This document shows positions 56,303 through 64,000 of a stretch of DNA of 64,000 nucleotides, piece by piece. The stretch is taken from assembly GCF_033095865.1 (NCBI RefSeq), contig NZ_AP019365.1, positions 1,895,501 to 1,959,500 on the forward strand, written 5' to 3'. The translations under genes and the position numbers were made by a program. Numbering within the stretch: the stretch's first letter is position 1; the number at the start of each line of letters is the position of its first letter. The stretch is from Pseudomonas sp. KU43P (GTDB taxonomy: Bacteria; Pseudomonadota; Gammaproteobacteria; Pseudomonadales; Pseudomonadaceae). The notes under the pieces were generated by a model. It was not told the DNA's origin. It searched no databases and saw only the letters and a program-made list of their open reading frames with translations.

Positions 56303-57307
56303 ATGATCGCCAGAGCGCTGGCTTGCGTGCTGTTGTTCGGAACGTTGTGCCAGGCGGCGCAGGCGCGCGACTACCGCTACAGTGACGCCCACCTCCACTA
56401 TGTCGACTTCTTCCAGGAAACCGAGGGCATGCCGGCGCTGCTCAAGGCCATGGACGAGGCCGGCATCGAGCACTCGATGATCTCGGGCATCCCGGTGGCC
56501 AAGAAATGGCACGAGGACGAACCCAAGCGCCCGCGCTACTACGCAGGCGACGATGCCGATGCCTACTGGTACAGCGCCACCGATACCTACGTGGCGGCGG
56601 CTCTCCAGCAGTTGCCTGAAGCGCAGCGCAAACGCTTTCATCCGTTTCTCACCGGTTTCAATCCGGTGGACAAGAACGCAGTCAGCCATATCGAACGCAT
56701 GCTCGACCTATACCCCGGCCTATGGCAAGGCATTGGCGAGGTCTTCACCCGCCATGATGACCTCACCGCACTCACCAGTGGCGATACGCCGCGGGCCAAC
56801 AACGAGGCCATGACACGCATCTATCACCTGGCGGCCGAGCGTGACATGCCGGTGCTGCTGCATTCAAACATCACCTCCAAGCGCGAGCGCAACCCGCTGT
56901 ACCTGGCCGAGATCGAGGAGCCGCTACGCAATCATCCGCATACTCGGTTCATCTGGGCGCATGCGGGCAGCAGCATGGAGATTCATCGGCACCAGACGCA
57001 GATGGACTTTCTTTTGCCGGTGCTGTCGCGCTTGCTGGAGGATTACCCGAATCTGTATGTCGACCTGTCGTGGAGCGTGCTGGAGCCTTATCTGCTGGAT
57101 GACAAGGGCGTTCCGCGCCAAGCGTGGGTCGACCTGGTGGTGAAGTACCCGGAACGGTTCATGCTGGGGTCTGATGTGGTGGGCAAGTTTGGCAGCCTTG
57201 GCGAGCAGATGCACGGGTTCAAGCCGTTTCTGGAGGCGTTGCCGGAGGGGGTGGCGAACAAGGTGGCGCGGGAGAACTTTCTGGCCGTTTTGCCCGGGCA
57301 GAGGTAG
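56303..57307 (+). CDS. Exported amidohydrolase-family metal-dependent hydrolase
   Basis: A 334-residue protein with a signal peptide (cleavage near CQAAQA, about residue 20) and a TIM-barrel amidohydrolase-2 fold. Metal-binding motif DAHLHYVD is near the mature N-terminus; further candidate ligands are His in PVLLHSNI and FIWAHAG and Asp in MLGSDVVG. AAAGGAAG precedes the ATG. Relatives include decarboxylases and lactonases; the substrate is unknown and periplasmic location is unusual for the family. Confidence 0.85.
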   Translation: MIARALACVLLFGTLCQAAQARDYRYSDAHLHYVDFFQETEGMPALLKAMDEAGIEHSMISGIPVAKKWHEDEPKRPRYYAGDDADAYWYSATDTYVAAALQQLPEAQRKRFHPFLTGFNPVDKNAVSHIERMLDLYPGLWQGIGEVFTRHDDLTALTSGDTPRANNEAMTRIYHLAAERDMPVLLHSNITSKRERNPLYLAEIEEPLRNHPHTRFIWAHAGSSMEIHRHQTQMDFLLPVLSRLLEDYPNLYVDLSWSVLEPYLLDDKGVPRQAWVDLVVKYPERFMLGSDVVGKFGSLGEQMHGFKPFLEALPEGVANKVARENFLAVLPGQR

Positions 57308-57319
57308 AGGTAGCCTCGG

Positions 57320-57480
57320 CTGGCCCTATCGCTGGCAAGCCAGCTCCTACATGTACCGCGCTGTACTCAAGGCCTGTGGTAAATCGGTGGGGGCTGGCAA
57401 GCCAGCTCCTACATGTACCGCGCTGTACTCAAGGCCTGTGGTAAATCGGTGGGAGCTGGCTTGCCAGCGATAGGGCCAGT
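57320..57480. repeat. REP-like elements with a 62-bp direct duplication
   Basis: A divergent REP pair (CTGGCAAGCCAGCTCCTAC and GAGCTGGCTTGCCAGCGATA) encloses a 62-bp stretch present twice in tandem, starting at 57332 and 57394 and almost identical. It lies between the amidohydrolase and the fabB terminator. Confidence 0.88.
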
Positions 57481-57500
57481 TCAGGCGGCCCATGAATGAA

Positions 57501-57523
57501 AACGCCCCGAACCAGTCGGGGCG
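57501..57523 (-). terminator. Terminator of fabAB
   Basis: Stem ACGCCCCGA / TCGGGGCGT with a T-rich tail on the minus strand, 23 bp after the fabB stop. Confidence 0.85.
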
Positions 57524-57546
57524 TCTTCAACTACAGCATCAAGGCC

Positions 57547-58767
57547 TTACTTGCCTTCCCAGCGCTTGAGCACCAGGGTGGCGTTGGTGCCGCCAAAGCC
57601 GAAGCTGTTGCTCATGACCGTGTCGATCTTCGCGTTCTCTTCGGTCTTGCGCAGTACCGGCAGGTCGGCGACCTCAGGGTCCAGCTCGTCGATGTTGGCG
57701 GAGCCGGCGATGAAGTTGTTCTCCATCATCAGCAGGCAGTAGATCGCCTCGTGCACGCCAGCGGCGCCCAGCGAGTGGCCCGACAGGCTCTTGGTCGAGC
57801 TGATCTTCGGTGCCTTGTCGCCGAACACTTCACGCACACCCTTCATCTCGGCAACATCACCGACCGGGGTCGAGGTGCCGTGGGTGTTCAGGTAGTCGAT
57901 CGGGGTGTCGACGGTGGACAGTGCCTGCTGCATGCAGCGGATGGCACCTTCGCCGCTTGGGGCAACCATGTCGTAGCCGTCGGAGGTCGCACCGTAGCCG
58001 ACGATTTCGGCATAGATCTTGGCGCCACGGGCCAGGGCGTGTTCCAGCTCCTCGACCACCACCATGCCGCCACCGCCAGCGATGACGAAGCCATCACGGT
58101 CGGCGTCGTAGGCGCGCGAGGCCAGTTCCGGGGTGTCGTTGCGCTTGGTCGACAGGGCGCCCATGGCGTCGAACAGGAACGACTGGCTCCAGTGCTCTTC
58201 TTCACCGCCACCGGCGAAGACGATGTCCTGCTTGCCCCACTGGATCTGCTCCAGGGCGGTGCCGATGCAGTGCGCGGACGTGGCGCAGGCCGACGAGATC
58301 GAGTAGTTGATACCTTTGATCTTGAACGGAGTGGCCAGGCACGCCGACACGGTGCTGCCCATGGTGCGGGTGACGCGGTATGGGCCGACGCGCTTGACGC
58401 CTTTCTCGCGCAGGGTGTCCAGCGCTTCCATCTGGTTCAGGGTCGAGGCGCCGCCGGAGCCAGCCACCAGGCCGGTACGCGGGTTGGAAACCTGCTCTTC
58501 GGTCAGGCCGGCATCCTTGATCGCGTCCTGCATCGCCAGGTAGGCGTAGGCAGCGGCGTGGCCGACGAAGCGGTAGACCTTGCGGTCGATCAGTTCTTCG
58601 AGGTTGAGGTCGATGGAGCCGGAAACCTGGCTACGCAGCCCCTGTTCCTTGTATTCCGGGTTGTAACGGATACCCGGACGGCTGTTGCGCAGGTTTTCGG
58701 TGACGGTAGCTTTGTCATTGCCCAGGCACGATACGATGCCCAGACCAGTGATAACGACGCGGCGCAT
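57547..58767 (-). CDS. fabB: 3-oxoacyl-ACP synthase I
   Basis: A 406-residue condensing enzyme that elongates unsaturated intermediates made by FabA. Active Cys lies in [12 protein letters not shown]; the two His in [11 protein letters not shown] and [11 protein letters not shown]. Full length. It is 11 bp downstream of fabA. Confidence 0.97.
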   Translation of the reverse strand: MRRVVITGLGIVSCLGNDKATVTENLRNSRPGIRYNPEYKEQGLRSQVSGSIDLNLEELIDRKVYRFVGHAAAYAYLAMQDAIKDAGLTEEQVSNPRTGLVAGSGGASTLNQMEALDTLREKGVKRVGPYRVTRTMGSTVSACLATPFKIKGINYSISSACATSAHCIGTALEQIQWGKQDIVFAGGGEEEHWSQSFLFDAMGALSTKRNDTPELASRAYDADRDGFVIAGGGGMVVVEELEHALARGAKIYAEIVGYGATSDGYDMVAPSGEGAIRCMQQALSTVDTPIDYLNTHGTSTPVGDVAEMKGVREVFGDKAPKISSTKSLSGHSLGAAGVHEAIYCLLMMENNFIAGSANIDELDPEVADLPVLRKTEENAKIDTVMSNSFGFGGTNATLVLKRWEGK

Positions 58768-58778
58768 GCGAATAACCC

Positions 58779-59294
58779 TTAGAAATTGTCAGTGGAGGTG
58801 AACACGCCGACCCGCAGGCCTTCGGCAGTGTAGATCTCGCGGCCGTCAACGCTGACCGAGCCATCGGCGATGGCCATGTTCAGCTTGCCCTTCAGGACGC
58901 GCTTGATGTGAATGTTGTAGGTGACTTTCTTGGCGGTAGGCAGAACCTGGCCGAAGAATTTCACTTCGCCCGAACCCAGCGCACGGCCGCGGCCTGGCAG
59001 GCCCTGCCAGCCGAGGAAGAAGCCGACCAACTGCCACATGGCATCAAGGCCCAGGCAGCCCGGCATCACCGGGTCGCCTTCGAAGTGGCAGGCGAAGAAC
59101 CACAGGTCCGGGGTGATATCCAGCTCGGCGACCAATTCACCTTTGCCGTACTTGCCGCCTTCTTCGCTGATATGGGTGATGCGATCGACCATCAGCATGT
59201 TCGGCGCGGGCAGTTGCGCATTACCTGGGCCGAACAGCTCACCGCGACTGCAGCGCAGCAGGTCTTCCCGAGTAAAGGCGTGTTGTTTGGTCAT
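58779..59294 (-). CDS. fabA: 3-hydroxydecanoyl-ACP dehydratase/isomerase
   Basis: A 171-residue hotdog enzyme that makes and isomerises the C10 double bond for unsaturated fatty acids. The catalytic His and Asp are in [20 protein letters not shown]. Upstream GAGGAGCTC precedes the ATG. The 201-bp gap 59295-59495 holds its promoter and a possible inverted-repeat operator at 59405-59434. Confidence 0.97.
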   Translation of the reverse strand: MTKQHAFTREDLLRCSRGELFGPGNAQLPAPNMLMVDRITHISEEGGKYGKGELVAELDITPDLWFFACHFEGDPVMPGCLGLDAMWQLVGFFLGWQGLPGRGRALGSGEVKFFGQVLPTAKKVTYNIHIKRVLKGKLNMAIADGSVSVDGREIYTAEGLRVGVFTSTDNF

Positions 59295-59404
59295 GCGAGC
59301 TCCTCAATAACCCCCTGTGGCAGGGGATGAATCTTCCCGGCCAACCCGGCATCTCTCCGAGCGGCAGCCTACAGGTAGACTATTGCGTTGTGGTGAAAGT
59401 CACA

Positions 59405-59434
59405 GCGCACCTGGCGAAAGAAGTACAGGTGTGC
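59405..59434. promoter_or_regulatory. Inverted repeat upstream of fabA
   Basis: GCGCACCTG and CAGGTGTGC are inverted with eight of nine pairs matching and a 12-bp spacer, about 110 bp before fabA. It could be an operator for a fatty-acid regulator, but no known consensus was confirmed. Confidence 0.3.
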
Positions 59435-59495
59435 ACTGAAACGTCTATTTTCAGGGCCGACGAAGGTCCTGTCCAGTCCTTAAGACTGCCGCACT

Positions 59496-61427
59496 TTAGC
59501 ATTTATCGCCAGTCGCGGCTGTCCGGCCGGGTAACCAGCGTTGCAATACCCGCTGCAGGTCGGTGCGGCGGAACGGTTTGCTCAGGTAATCATTCATGCC
59601 GGCGGCCATGCAACGCTCGCGATCGCCCTGCAGCGCATTGGCGGTCAAGGCGATGATCGGTAGCTCGGCGGTGCCGGGCAGCAGGCGGATGCGCCGAGTG
59701 GCCTCGTAGCCGTCCACCTGGGGCAGGCGGCAGTCCATCAGCACGGCTGCGAAGCGCTGATGGCTGGCTTGCTCCACCGCCTGGATGCCGTCGTGGGCCA
59801 CGCTGACTTCCAGGCCCAGGCTGCGCAACATGGCCTCGATGACGCTTTGATTGACCGGATTGTCCTCAACCAACAGGATCCGTTCGCCTGTGGCCATCGG
59901 TGCCGGCTCCAGCGCGCTGCCCGGGAGGGCCGCCGGTGCGGGGTTGGCCAGGGTCAGCGGCATTTCCAGGGTAAAGGTTGAACCCAGGCCTTCGCGGCTC
60001 TCGCCACGCAGCTTGCCACCCATGCGCTCGGCCAGGGTGCGGGCGATCGACAGCCCCAGGCCGGTACCGCCATAACGGCGCGAAATCGAACTGTCGGCCT
60101 GCTGGAAGGCCACGAACATCATTTCCAGGCGTTCACTGTCGATGCCGATGCCGGTGTCGCGCACGCTGCAGGTAAACCACAGCTGCTGGCGGTCAAGCAT
60201 CTGCCAGCGCGCCTCCACCTGCACTTGGCCGCGTTCGGTGAATTTCAGGGCGTTGCCTACCAGGTTCAGGATGACCTGGCGAATGCGTGTAGGGTCGCCA
60301 ACCACATGCGCTGGCTCCGCGCCGTCCGGCAGTTGCAGGTGCAGCTCCAGACCTTGCTGCTGCGCGGTGTGCTGAAACGACTGCACGCTGCTGGCGATCA
60401 GCTCGCCCAGGTTGAAGTCGATGCGCTCCAGCTCCAGCGTGGTGCGCTCGATACGCGAGAAATCGAGGATGTCGTTGATCACCTTCAGCAGGTGCCCGGT
60501 CGATTCGCTGGCTACCGCCGTGTACTCGGCCTGCTCGCTGGTCAGTTGGGTGGTTTCCAGCAGTTGCAGCATGCCCAGCACGCCGTTCATCGGCGTGCGC
60601 AGCTCGTGGCTCATCATCGCCAGGAATTCCGACTTGGCGCCGTTGGCCTGTTCGGCTTCCTCGCGTGCCTGGATCAGTTGGGCAATCGCTCGCTTCTGCT
60701 CGACGCTGGCCTGCTCCAGGGCGCTGGCCAGGTTGTTGATGTGACGGGCCAGGTGGCCTAGCTCGCTGTCGTCGACCACCGGCAGCGGCGCATCGTATTC
60801 ACCTTGCTGAATCGCCTTCACCGCGTGCCCCATGTCGCTGATCGGCTTGGCCAGGCTCAACGCCAGGCGGCGGGCGAGCAAGAAGGTGAAGAGCAAAGCG
60901 AACAGGGCCAGGATGCCCGCCTTGATGACGATTTCCTGCTGGCGCTGGCTGAACGCATCATCCGACATGCCGACGATCACTCGGCCTAGATAGTCGTCGC
61001 CGATGGACGGTGGCGCTGCCTTGCCTTCCTGCAGGAAATCGCTGTCCAGGCGAATCTGCTGCAGGCGGATCGGTGCCTGGAACACTTCCACCCGCTGCGC
61101 CCGATTGCTGCTCTCATCGGACTGCTCGACGTACACCAGGATGTGGTTGCGGCTGTCCTGCACCTCCAGGAAACGCACGTGGGGGATGCTCAAGGTGGCG
61201 CGCATCAGGCCTTCGAGCACTTCGTTGTTGCCGGAGATCACCCCGTATTCGCTGGCCGGTGCAAGCTGGTTGGCGATCAGTTGCCCGGTGTGGTTGAGCT
61301 CCTGGCGTAAATCCTGGATGCGCACGAAGGTGAAGAAACTGATCAGCAGCAAGGTCAGCAGCAGCGCAGGGCCCAGGCTGATGATCTGGGTGCGGGTGTG
61401 GATATCCCAGCTCAGGCGTTTGCTCAT
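59496..61427 (-). CDS. Hybrid sensor histidine kinase
   Basis: A 643-residue inner-membrane kinase. A first helix (about 15-35) and a second (about 168-188) enclose a periplasmic sensor domain of about 130 residues. Then follow HAMP (about 189-240), HisKA with phospho-accepting His near 273 ([12 protein letters not shown]), HATPase ([29 protein letters not shown]) and a C-terminal receiver with Asp near 565 ([11 protein letters not shown]). No Hpt or DNA-binding output is present, so the phosphate must pass to a protein encoded elsewhere. Its ATG overlaps the stop of the periplasmic binding-protein gene by four bases, implying the two work together. Confidence 0.94.
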   Translation of the reverse strand: MSKRLSWDIHTRTQIISLGPALLLTLLLISFFTFVRIQDLRQELNHTGQLIANQLAPASEYGVISGNNEVLEGLMRATLSIPHVRFLEVQDSRNHILVYVEQSDESSNRAQRVEVFQAPIRLQQIRLDSDFLQEGKAAPPSIGDDYLGRVIVGMSDDAFSQRQQEIVIKAGILALFALLFTFLLARRLALSLAKPISDMGHAVKAIQQGEYDAPLPVVDDSELGHLARHINNLASALEQASVEQKRAIAQLIQAREEAEQANGAKSEFLAMMSHELRTPMNGVLGMLQLLETTQLTSEQAEYTAVASESTGHLLKVINDILDFSRIERTTLELERIDFNLGELIASSVQSFQHTAQQQGLELHLQLPDGAEPAHVVGDPTRIRQVILNLVGNALKFTERGQVQVEARWQMLDRQQLWFTCSVRDTGIGIDSERLEMMFVAFQQADSSISRRYGGTGLGLSIARTLAERMGGKLRGESREGLGSTFTLEMPLTLANPAPAALPGSALEPAPMATGERILLVEDNPVNQSVIEAMLRSLGLEVSVAHDGIQAVEQASHQRFAAVLMDCRLPQVDGYEATRRIRLLPGTAELPIIALTANALQGDRERCMAAGMNDYLSKPFRRTDLQRVLQRWLPGRTAATGDKC

Positions 61428-62314
61428 GGGGTGGGTTCTCCTTGCGCCAGGGCCTTGGCAGTGGCCTTCGGATCGATCGGTTCAAGGCCCAGGGCGCGTG
61501 CCACCTGCTGGTTGCCACTGACCCCGAAACGTGCCGGATAGAGGCTGCGCGGCCAGCGCGCGGGCGGTTGATCGAGCAACTGGTCGAGTACCGCCAGCCA
61601 GTCATCCTGGTCGCTGTAGGTACTGGCCAGGGCGCCGGCGCGGACGAAGCCGGCATTTGGGCCGATCAGCGCCATCTGCCGGCCATAGCTGCTGAGCAGC
61701 AGGTTTTTCGCGGTCTTGGAGTTGAACAGGTCGTTGTCGTCGAGCCCGAGCAGGACGTCGCTGCTACCCAGAAGGTGCTGCAACGGCCGGCTGTCACGCT
61801 GGTCGGGCCAGTCCTGGGCGACGATTTCCAGGCCCAGCGGGCGTGCTGCCAGGCGCAGTTCATCGACCAGGAAGTGGCTGTGCTCACCGTACAGCACGCC
61901 AATGCGCTGGGCCTGCGGCAGCAGGTAGCGGGCCAGGCGCAACTGCCGGGCCAGGGGCGGGTCACTCCAGAGCAGGGTCAGGTAAGCGGGGCGTGACTTT
62001 CCCAGGCGCTGTTCAGCCTGTACCCGGCTGATACGCATGGCCAGGGCGGGCGGCCCGGCGCTTTCACTCAGGCGCCATTGCAACGCGTCGCTGTCGAGCA
62101 GCACCAGGCGCAGGTCGGGCTTGAGCTGGCCGGGGCGTGGCAGTTCGGCGACGGTCTTGAACATTACCTGGTCATGGCCGCGACGGCTTTCCAGGGCTGC
62201 GGCGAAGCTGCGGATGCCGGGCTGATCCTCGCCGCCGACCACCAGGATTTCACTGGCGCACAGCGAACCCAATGGCCAAAGGCAGAACAGCAGCAGGCGC
62301 AGCAGACGGGCCAT
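61424..62314 (-). CDS. Periplasmic substrate-binding-like protein
   Basis: A 296-residue protein with a signal peptide (cleavage near SLCAS, about residue 20) and a two-lobed layout like the ABC_sub_bind family ([61 protein letters not shown] in part). No permease or ATPase gene is nearby. It is coupled upstream to the TonB receptor gene by a one-base overlap (TGATG) and downstream to the hybrid kinase by four bases. A role in presenting a ligand to the kinase is inferred. Confidence 0.82.
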   Translation of the reverse strand: MARLLRLLLFCLWPLGSLCASEILVVGGEDQPGIRSFAAALESRRGHDQVMFKTVAELPRPGQLKPDLRLVLLDSDALQWRLSESAGPPALAMRISRVQAEQRLGKSRPAYLTLLWSDPPLARQLRLARYLLPQAQRIGVLYGEHSHFLVDELRLAARPLGLEIVAQDWPDQRDSRPLQHLLGSSDVLLGLDDNDLFNSKTAKNLLLSSYGRQMALIGPNAGFVRAGALASTYSDQDDWLAVLDQLLDQPPARWPRSLYPARFGVSGNQQVARALGLEPIDPKATAKALAQGEPTP

Positions 62315-64000
62315 CAGAACTCCAGCTCCGCGCTCACGCTCAGGCGGTGGCGGCTGTCGTAGCGGTTCTGCATGGCGGTGGTGGGTTCATCGTCCAAGCG
62401 CTGCTGCCACAGGGCGGCCAGCTCCAGGTTGCTGCCCTGAATGCGAAAACGCTTGGCCAGGCGCAGGTCGAGGCGCTCGTAGCGGTATTGGTTGAGGGCG
62501 TCGTCGCCATAGTAGAACAGCGCGCTGGACCAGCCCTTGCCCCATTCGCGCATCCAGCCGGCCGAGCCGCTGTTGCGGGCGGTATTGGCGCTGTCGGCGG
62601 GGTTGCTGGCCCAGGCATCGACGTAGGCATAGGTGAAACGCAGGCGATCACGCCGGGTGGCGCGCCAATCGAACTGCGCTTCGCTGCCACTGAAACGGGC
62701 CTTGTTGGCATTGCTGGCGATGTACTGGTTGTTGCGCAGAGGCTCGCTGATCATTCCGGTGATCTCGTCGTAGAACAGCTTCACATCCATGTTCAGGTCG
62801 AAATCGGTGAACTGGCCGTTGTAGCCCAGCTCCCGCGAGCGCATGCGCTCCTGGTCGAGGTTGCCCGGGCCGCGGGTCTTGACGAAGTATTCGCCATGCT
62901 GCTGGCCGAAGGCATTGGGGGTCAAGTTCTTGACCGTGTAGCTCCAGTTGACGTTGTTCTCGAACATGTCCGGCGAGCGTACCGCCTCGGAGTACACCGC
63001 CCGCAAACCGTGGCGGGGAGTGATCAAGTAGTTCACCGCCATGCGCGGAGTGAGCGAGCTGCCAGACAGCTGGGAGTCTTCGAACATCGCGCCGCCCTGC
63101 AAGATCCAGTGCTCGTCGGCGCGCCATTCGAGCTGGCCGAAAAGGCGCCAGGTCTGATCGTCGAGGCTGCCGTCGAAGTAGGTCTGTGAATCGGCGCGGT
63201 CGTAGCGGTAGTTCATGCCGCTGAGCAGGCGCAGGCTGTCGGTGAGGCTCAGGGTGTCCTGGATTTCCAGGTCATAGCGGGTTTCCCGGGTGCTCTGGTC
63301 GACGTCACCGCAGACCACGTTCTTGCCGCCCTGGTTGTTCCACTGGTCCTTGATGGCATCGACCAGGGCCTGCTCTTCGGGGTTGCTGCTGCTGGGCGGG
63401 TTGTTGGCCCCGCGCGCGACCTGCTCGGCGAAATTCGGGTTCAGTTGCCACAACCGGGTCAATTCCGGGCTGAACGACAGCGCCGCATCGCAGGCGCGCC
63501 AGACCTGCTGGCGGTCGAAATGCTGGGCCGAGCCCTGCACATACAGGCTGTGCTCGGGGTTGAAATCGATGTTCCAGCGTACCGAGCCTGCATAGTCCTT
63601 GGCATTGACGTCGGCGTTGTCGCCGCTTTCGGTAACGAAGGGGAACACCGGCTGGTAGGTGTAGGGCCGTTGATTGCTGTCTTCCTTGGCCGCCAGTTGC
63701 CACTCCAGGGTCTGGTTGGGCGCCAGGGTATGGCTGACGCTGAGGTTGAAGCGGTTCAGGCGGCGGCTGTCACGGTAGTCCTGGCCGAACTGGTTTTCAT
63801 CGAAGCCGTCGTCCTTCTGGCCCGATACCGAAAGGCGCAGGTCGCCGCCGTCCCAGCCCAGGCCGTGGCTGAGGTAGTAGTCGTCGATGCCGTCCTGGCC
63901 GCGGGTCAGCTTCATGCGCGTGCCATGGCTGTCGGCCGGGTTGCGGGTCAGGATGTTGACCACCGCCATCAGCGCGTTGGCGCCGTAGCTCACGGTATTG
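62314..64000 (-). CDS. TonB-dependent outer-membrane receptor, partial
   Basis: The C-terminal 562 residues of a TonB-dependent receptor; its N-terminus lies beyond the right edge. The first visible residues include the plug-domain motif VSYGANALMAVVNILTR, and the rest is a 22-strand-type beta-barrel with many aromatic residues ending ELEF, a typical C-terminal barrel signature. It is the first of three overlapping genes with the binding protein and hybrid kinase. Substrate unknown; it is not next to the pyoverdine genes, so it is unlikely to be FpvA. Confidence 0.92.
   Translation of the reverse strand, partial: NTVSYGANALMAVVNILTRNPADSHGTRMKLTRGQDGIDDYYLSHGLGWDGGDLRLSVSGQKDDGFDENQFGQDYRDSRRLNRFNLSVSHTLAPNQTLEWQLAAKEDSNQRPYTYQPVFPFVTESGDNADVNAKDYAGSVRWNIDFNPEHSLYVQGSAQHFDRQQVWRACDAALSFSPELTRLWQLNPNFAEQVARGANNPPSSSNPEEQALVDAIKDQWNNQGGKNVVCGDVDQSTRETRYDLEIQDTLSLTDSLRLLSGMNYRYDRADSQTYFDGSLDDQTWRLFGQLEWRADEHWILQGGAMFEDSQLSGSSLTPRMAVNYLITPRHGLRAVYSEAVRSPDMFENNVNWSYTVKNLTPNAFGQQHGEYFVKTRGPGNLDQERMRSRELGYNGQFTDFDLNMDVKLFYDEITGMISEPLRNNQYIASNANKARFSGSEAQFDWRATRRDRLRFTYAYVDAWASNPADSANTARNSGSAGWMREWGKGWSSALFYYGDDALNQYRYERLDLRLAKRFRIQGSNLELAALWQQRLDDEPTTAMQNRYDSRHRLSVSAELEF

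Noticed and set aside
62314..64000. Receptor considered as the missing FpvA
   Set aside because: It lies about 40 kb from the pyoverdine genes and is coupled to a binding protein and kinase, unlike known fpvA contexts; no N-terminal signalling domain can be seen because the gene is cut.

Overview
The window looks like chromosomal DNA of a fluorescent Pseudomonas, most likely of the P. putida group. It is GC-rich, carries many REP elements of the GCCGGCAAGCCGGC type, has a pyoverdine locus controlled by PvdS-type promoters, and its gene order from the pyoverdine genes through etf, gltA, sdh, suc, htpG and fabBA matches what I remember of P. putida KT2440. That species match was not checked by a search.

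Region 1 (1-23524) is an iron-acquisition locus. Two pyoverdine-type peptide synthetase genes lie on the minus strand, the second running off the left edge. Upstream of them come pvdE (ABC exporter), pvdO, pvdN and pvdM (periplasmic maturation), then the divergent pvdP tyrosinase. A convergent pvdR-pvdT-opmQ tripartite export operon and an ECF sigma factor gene follow. Five TAAAT-N16-CGT iron-starvation boxes sit in front of the five transcription units. Between pvdP and opmQ is the oddest feature of the window: a 444-bp segment spanning the 3' ends of both genes, present as six head-to-tail copies (15825-18488).

Region 2 (23695-34100) holds a degenerate receiver-domain protein, an MHS-family transporter, the electron-transfer flavoprotein system (ETF-QO divergent from etfBA, with a PsrA-like box between), a solute-binding-like protein, a DUF4398 lipoprotein/OmpA pair, and a MocR-type regulator with three phased direct repeats upstream.

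Region 3 (34190-48225) has small proteins and then the TCA cycle core: gltA divergent from sdhCDAB-sucAB-lpd-sucCD. Mirror-image sigma70 promoters are predicted in the gltA/sdhC gap.

Region 4 (48659-59294) has brnQ, a DUF599 protein, a charged lipoprotein, two overlapping hotdog thioesterases, htpG, a dienelactone hydrolase, a pirin, an exported amidohydrolase and the fabAB pair for unsaturated fatty acid synthesis.

Region 5 (59496-64000) is a coupled minus-strand operon of a TonB-dependent receptor (cut by the right edge), a periplasmic substrate-binding-like protein and a hybrid histidine kinase. It looks like a dedicated uptake-and-sensing module. No tRNA, rRNA, CRISPR array, transposase or prophage gene was seen.
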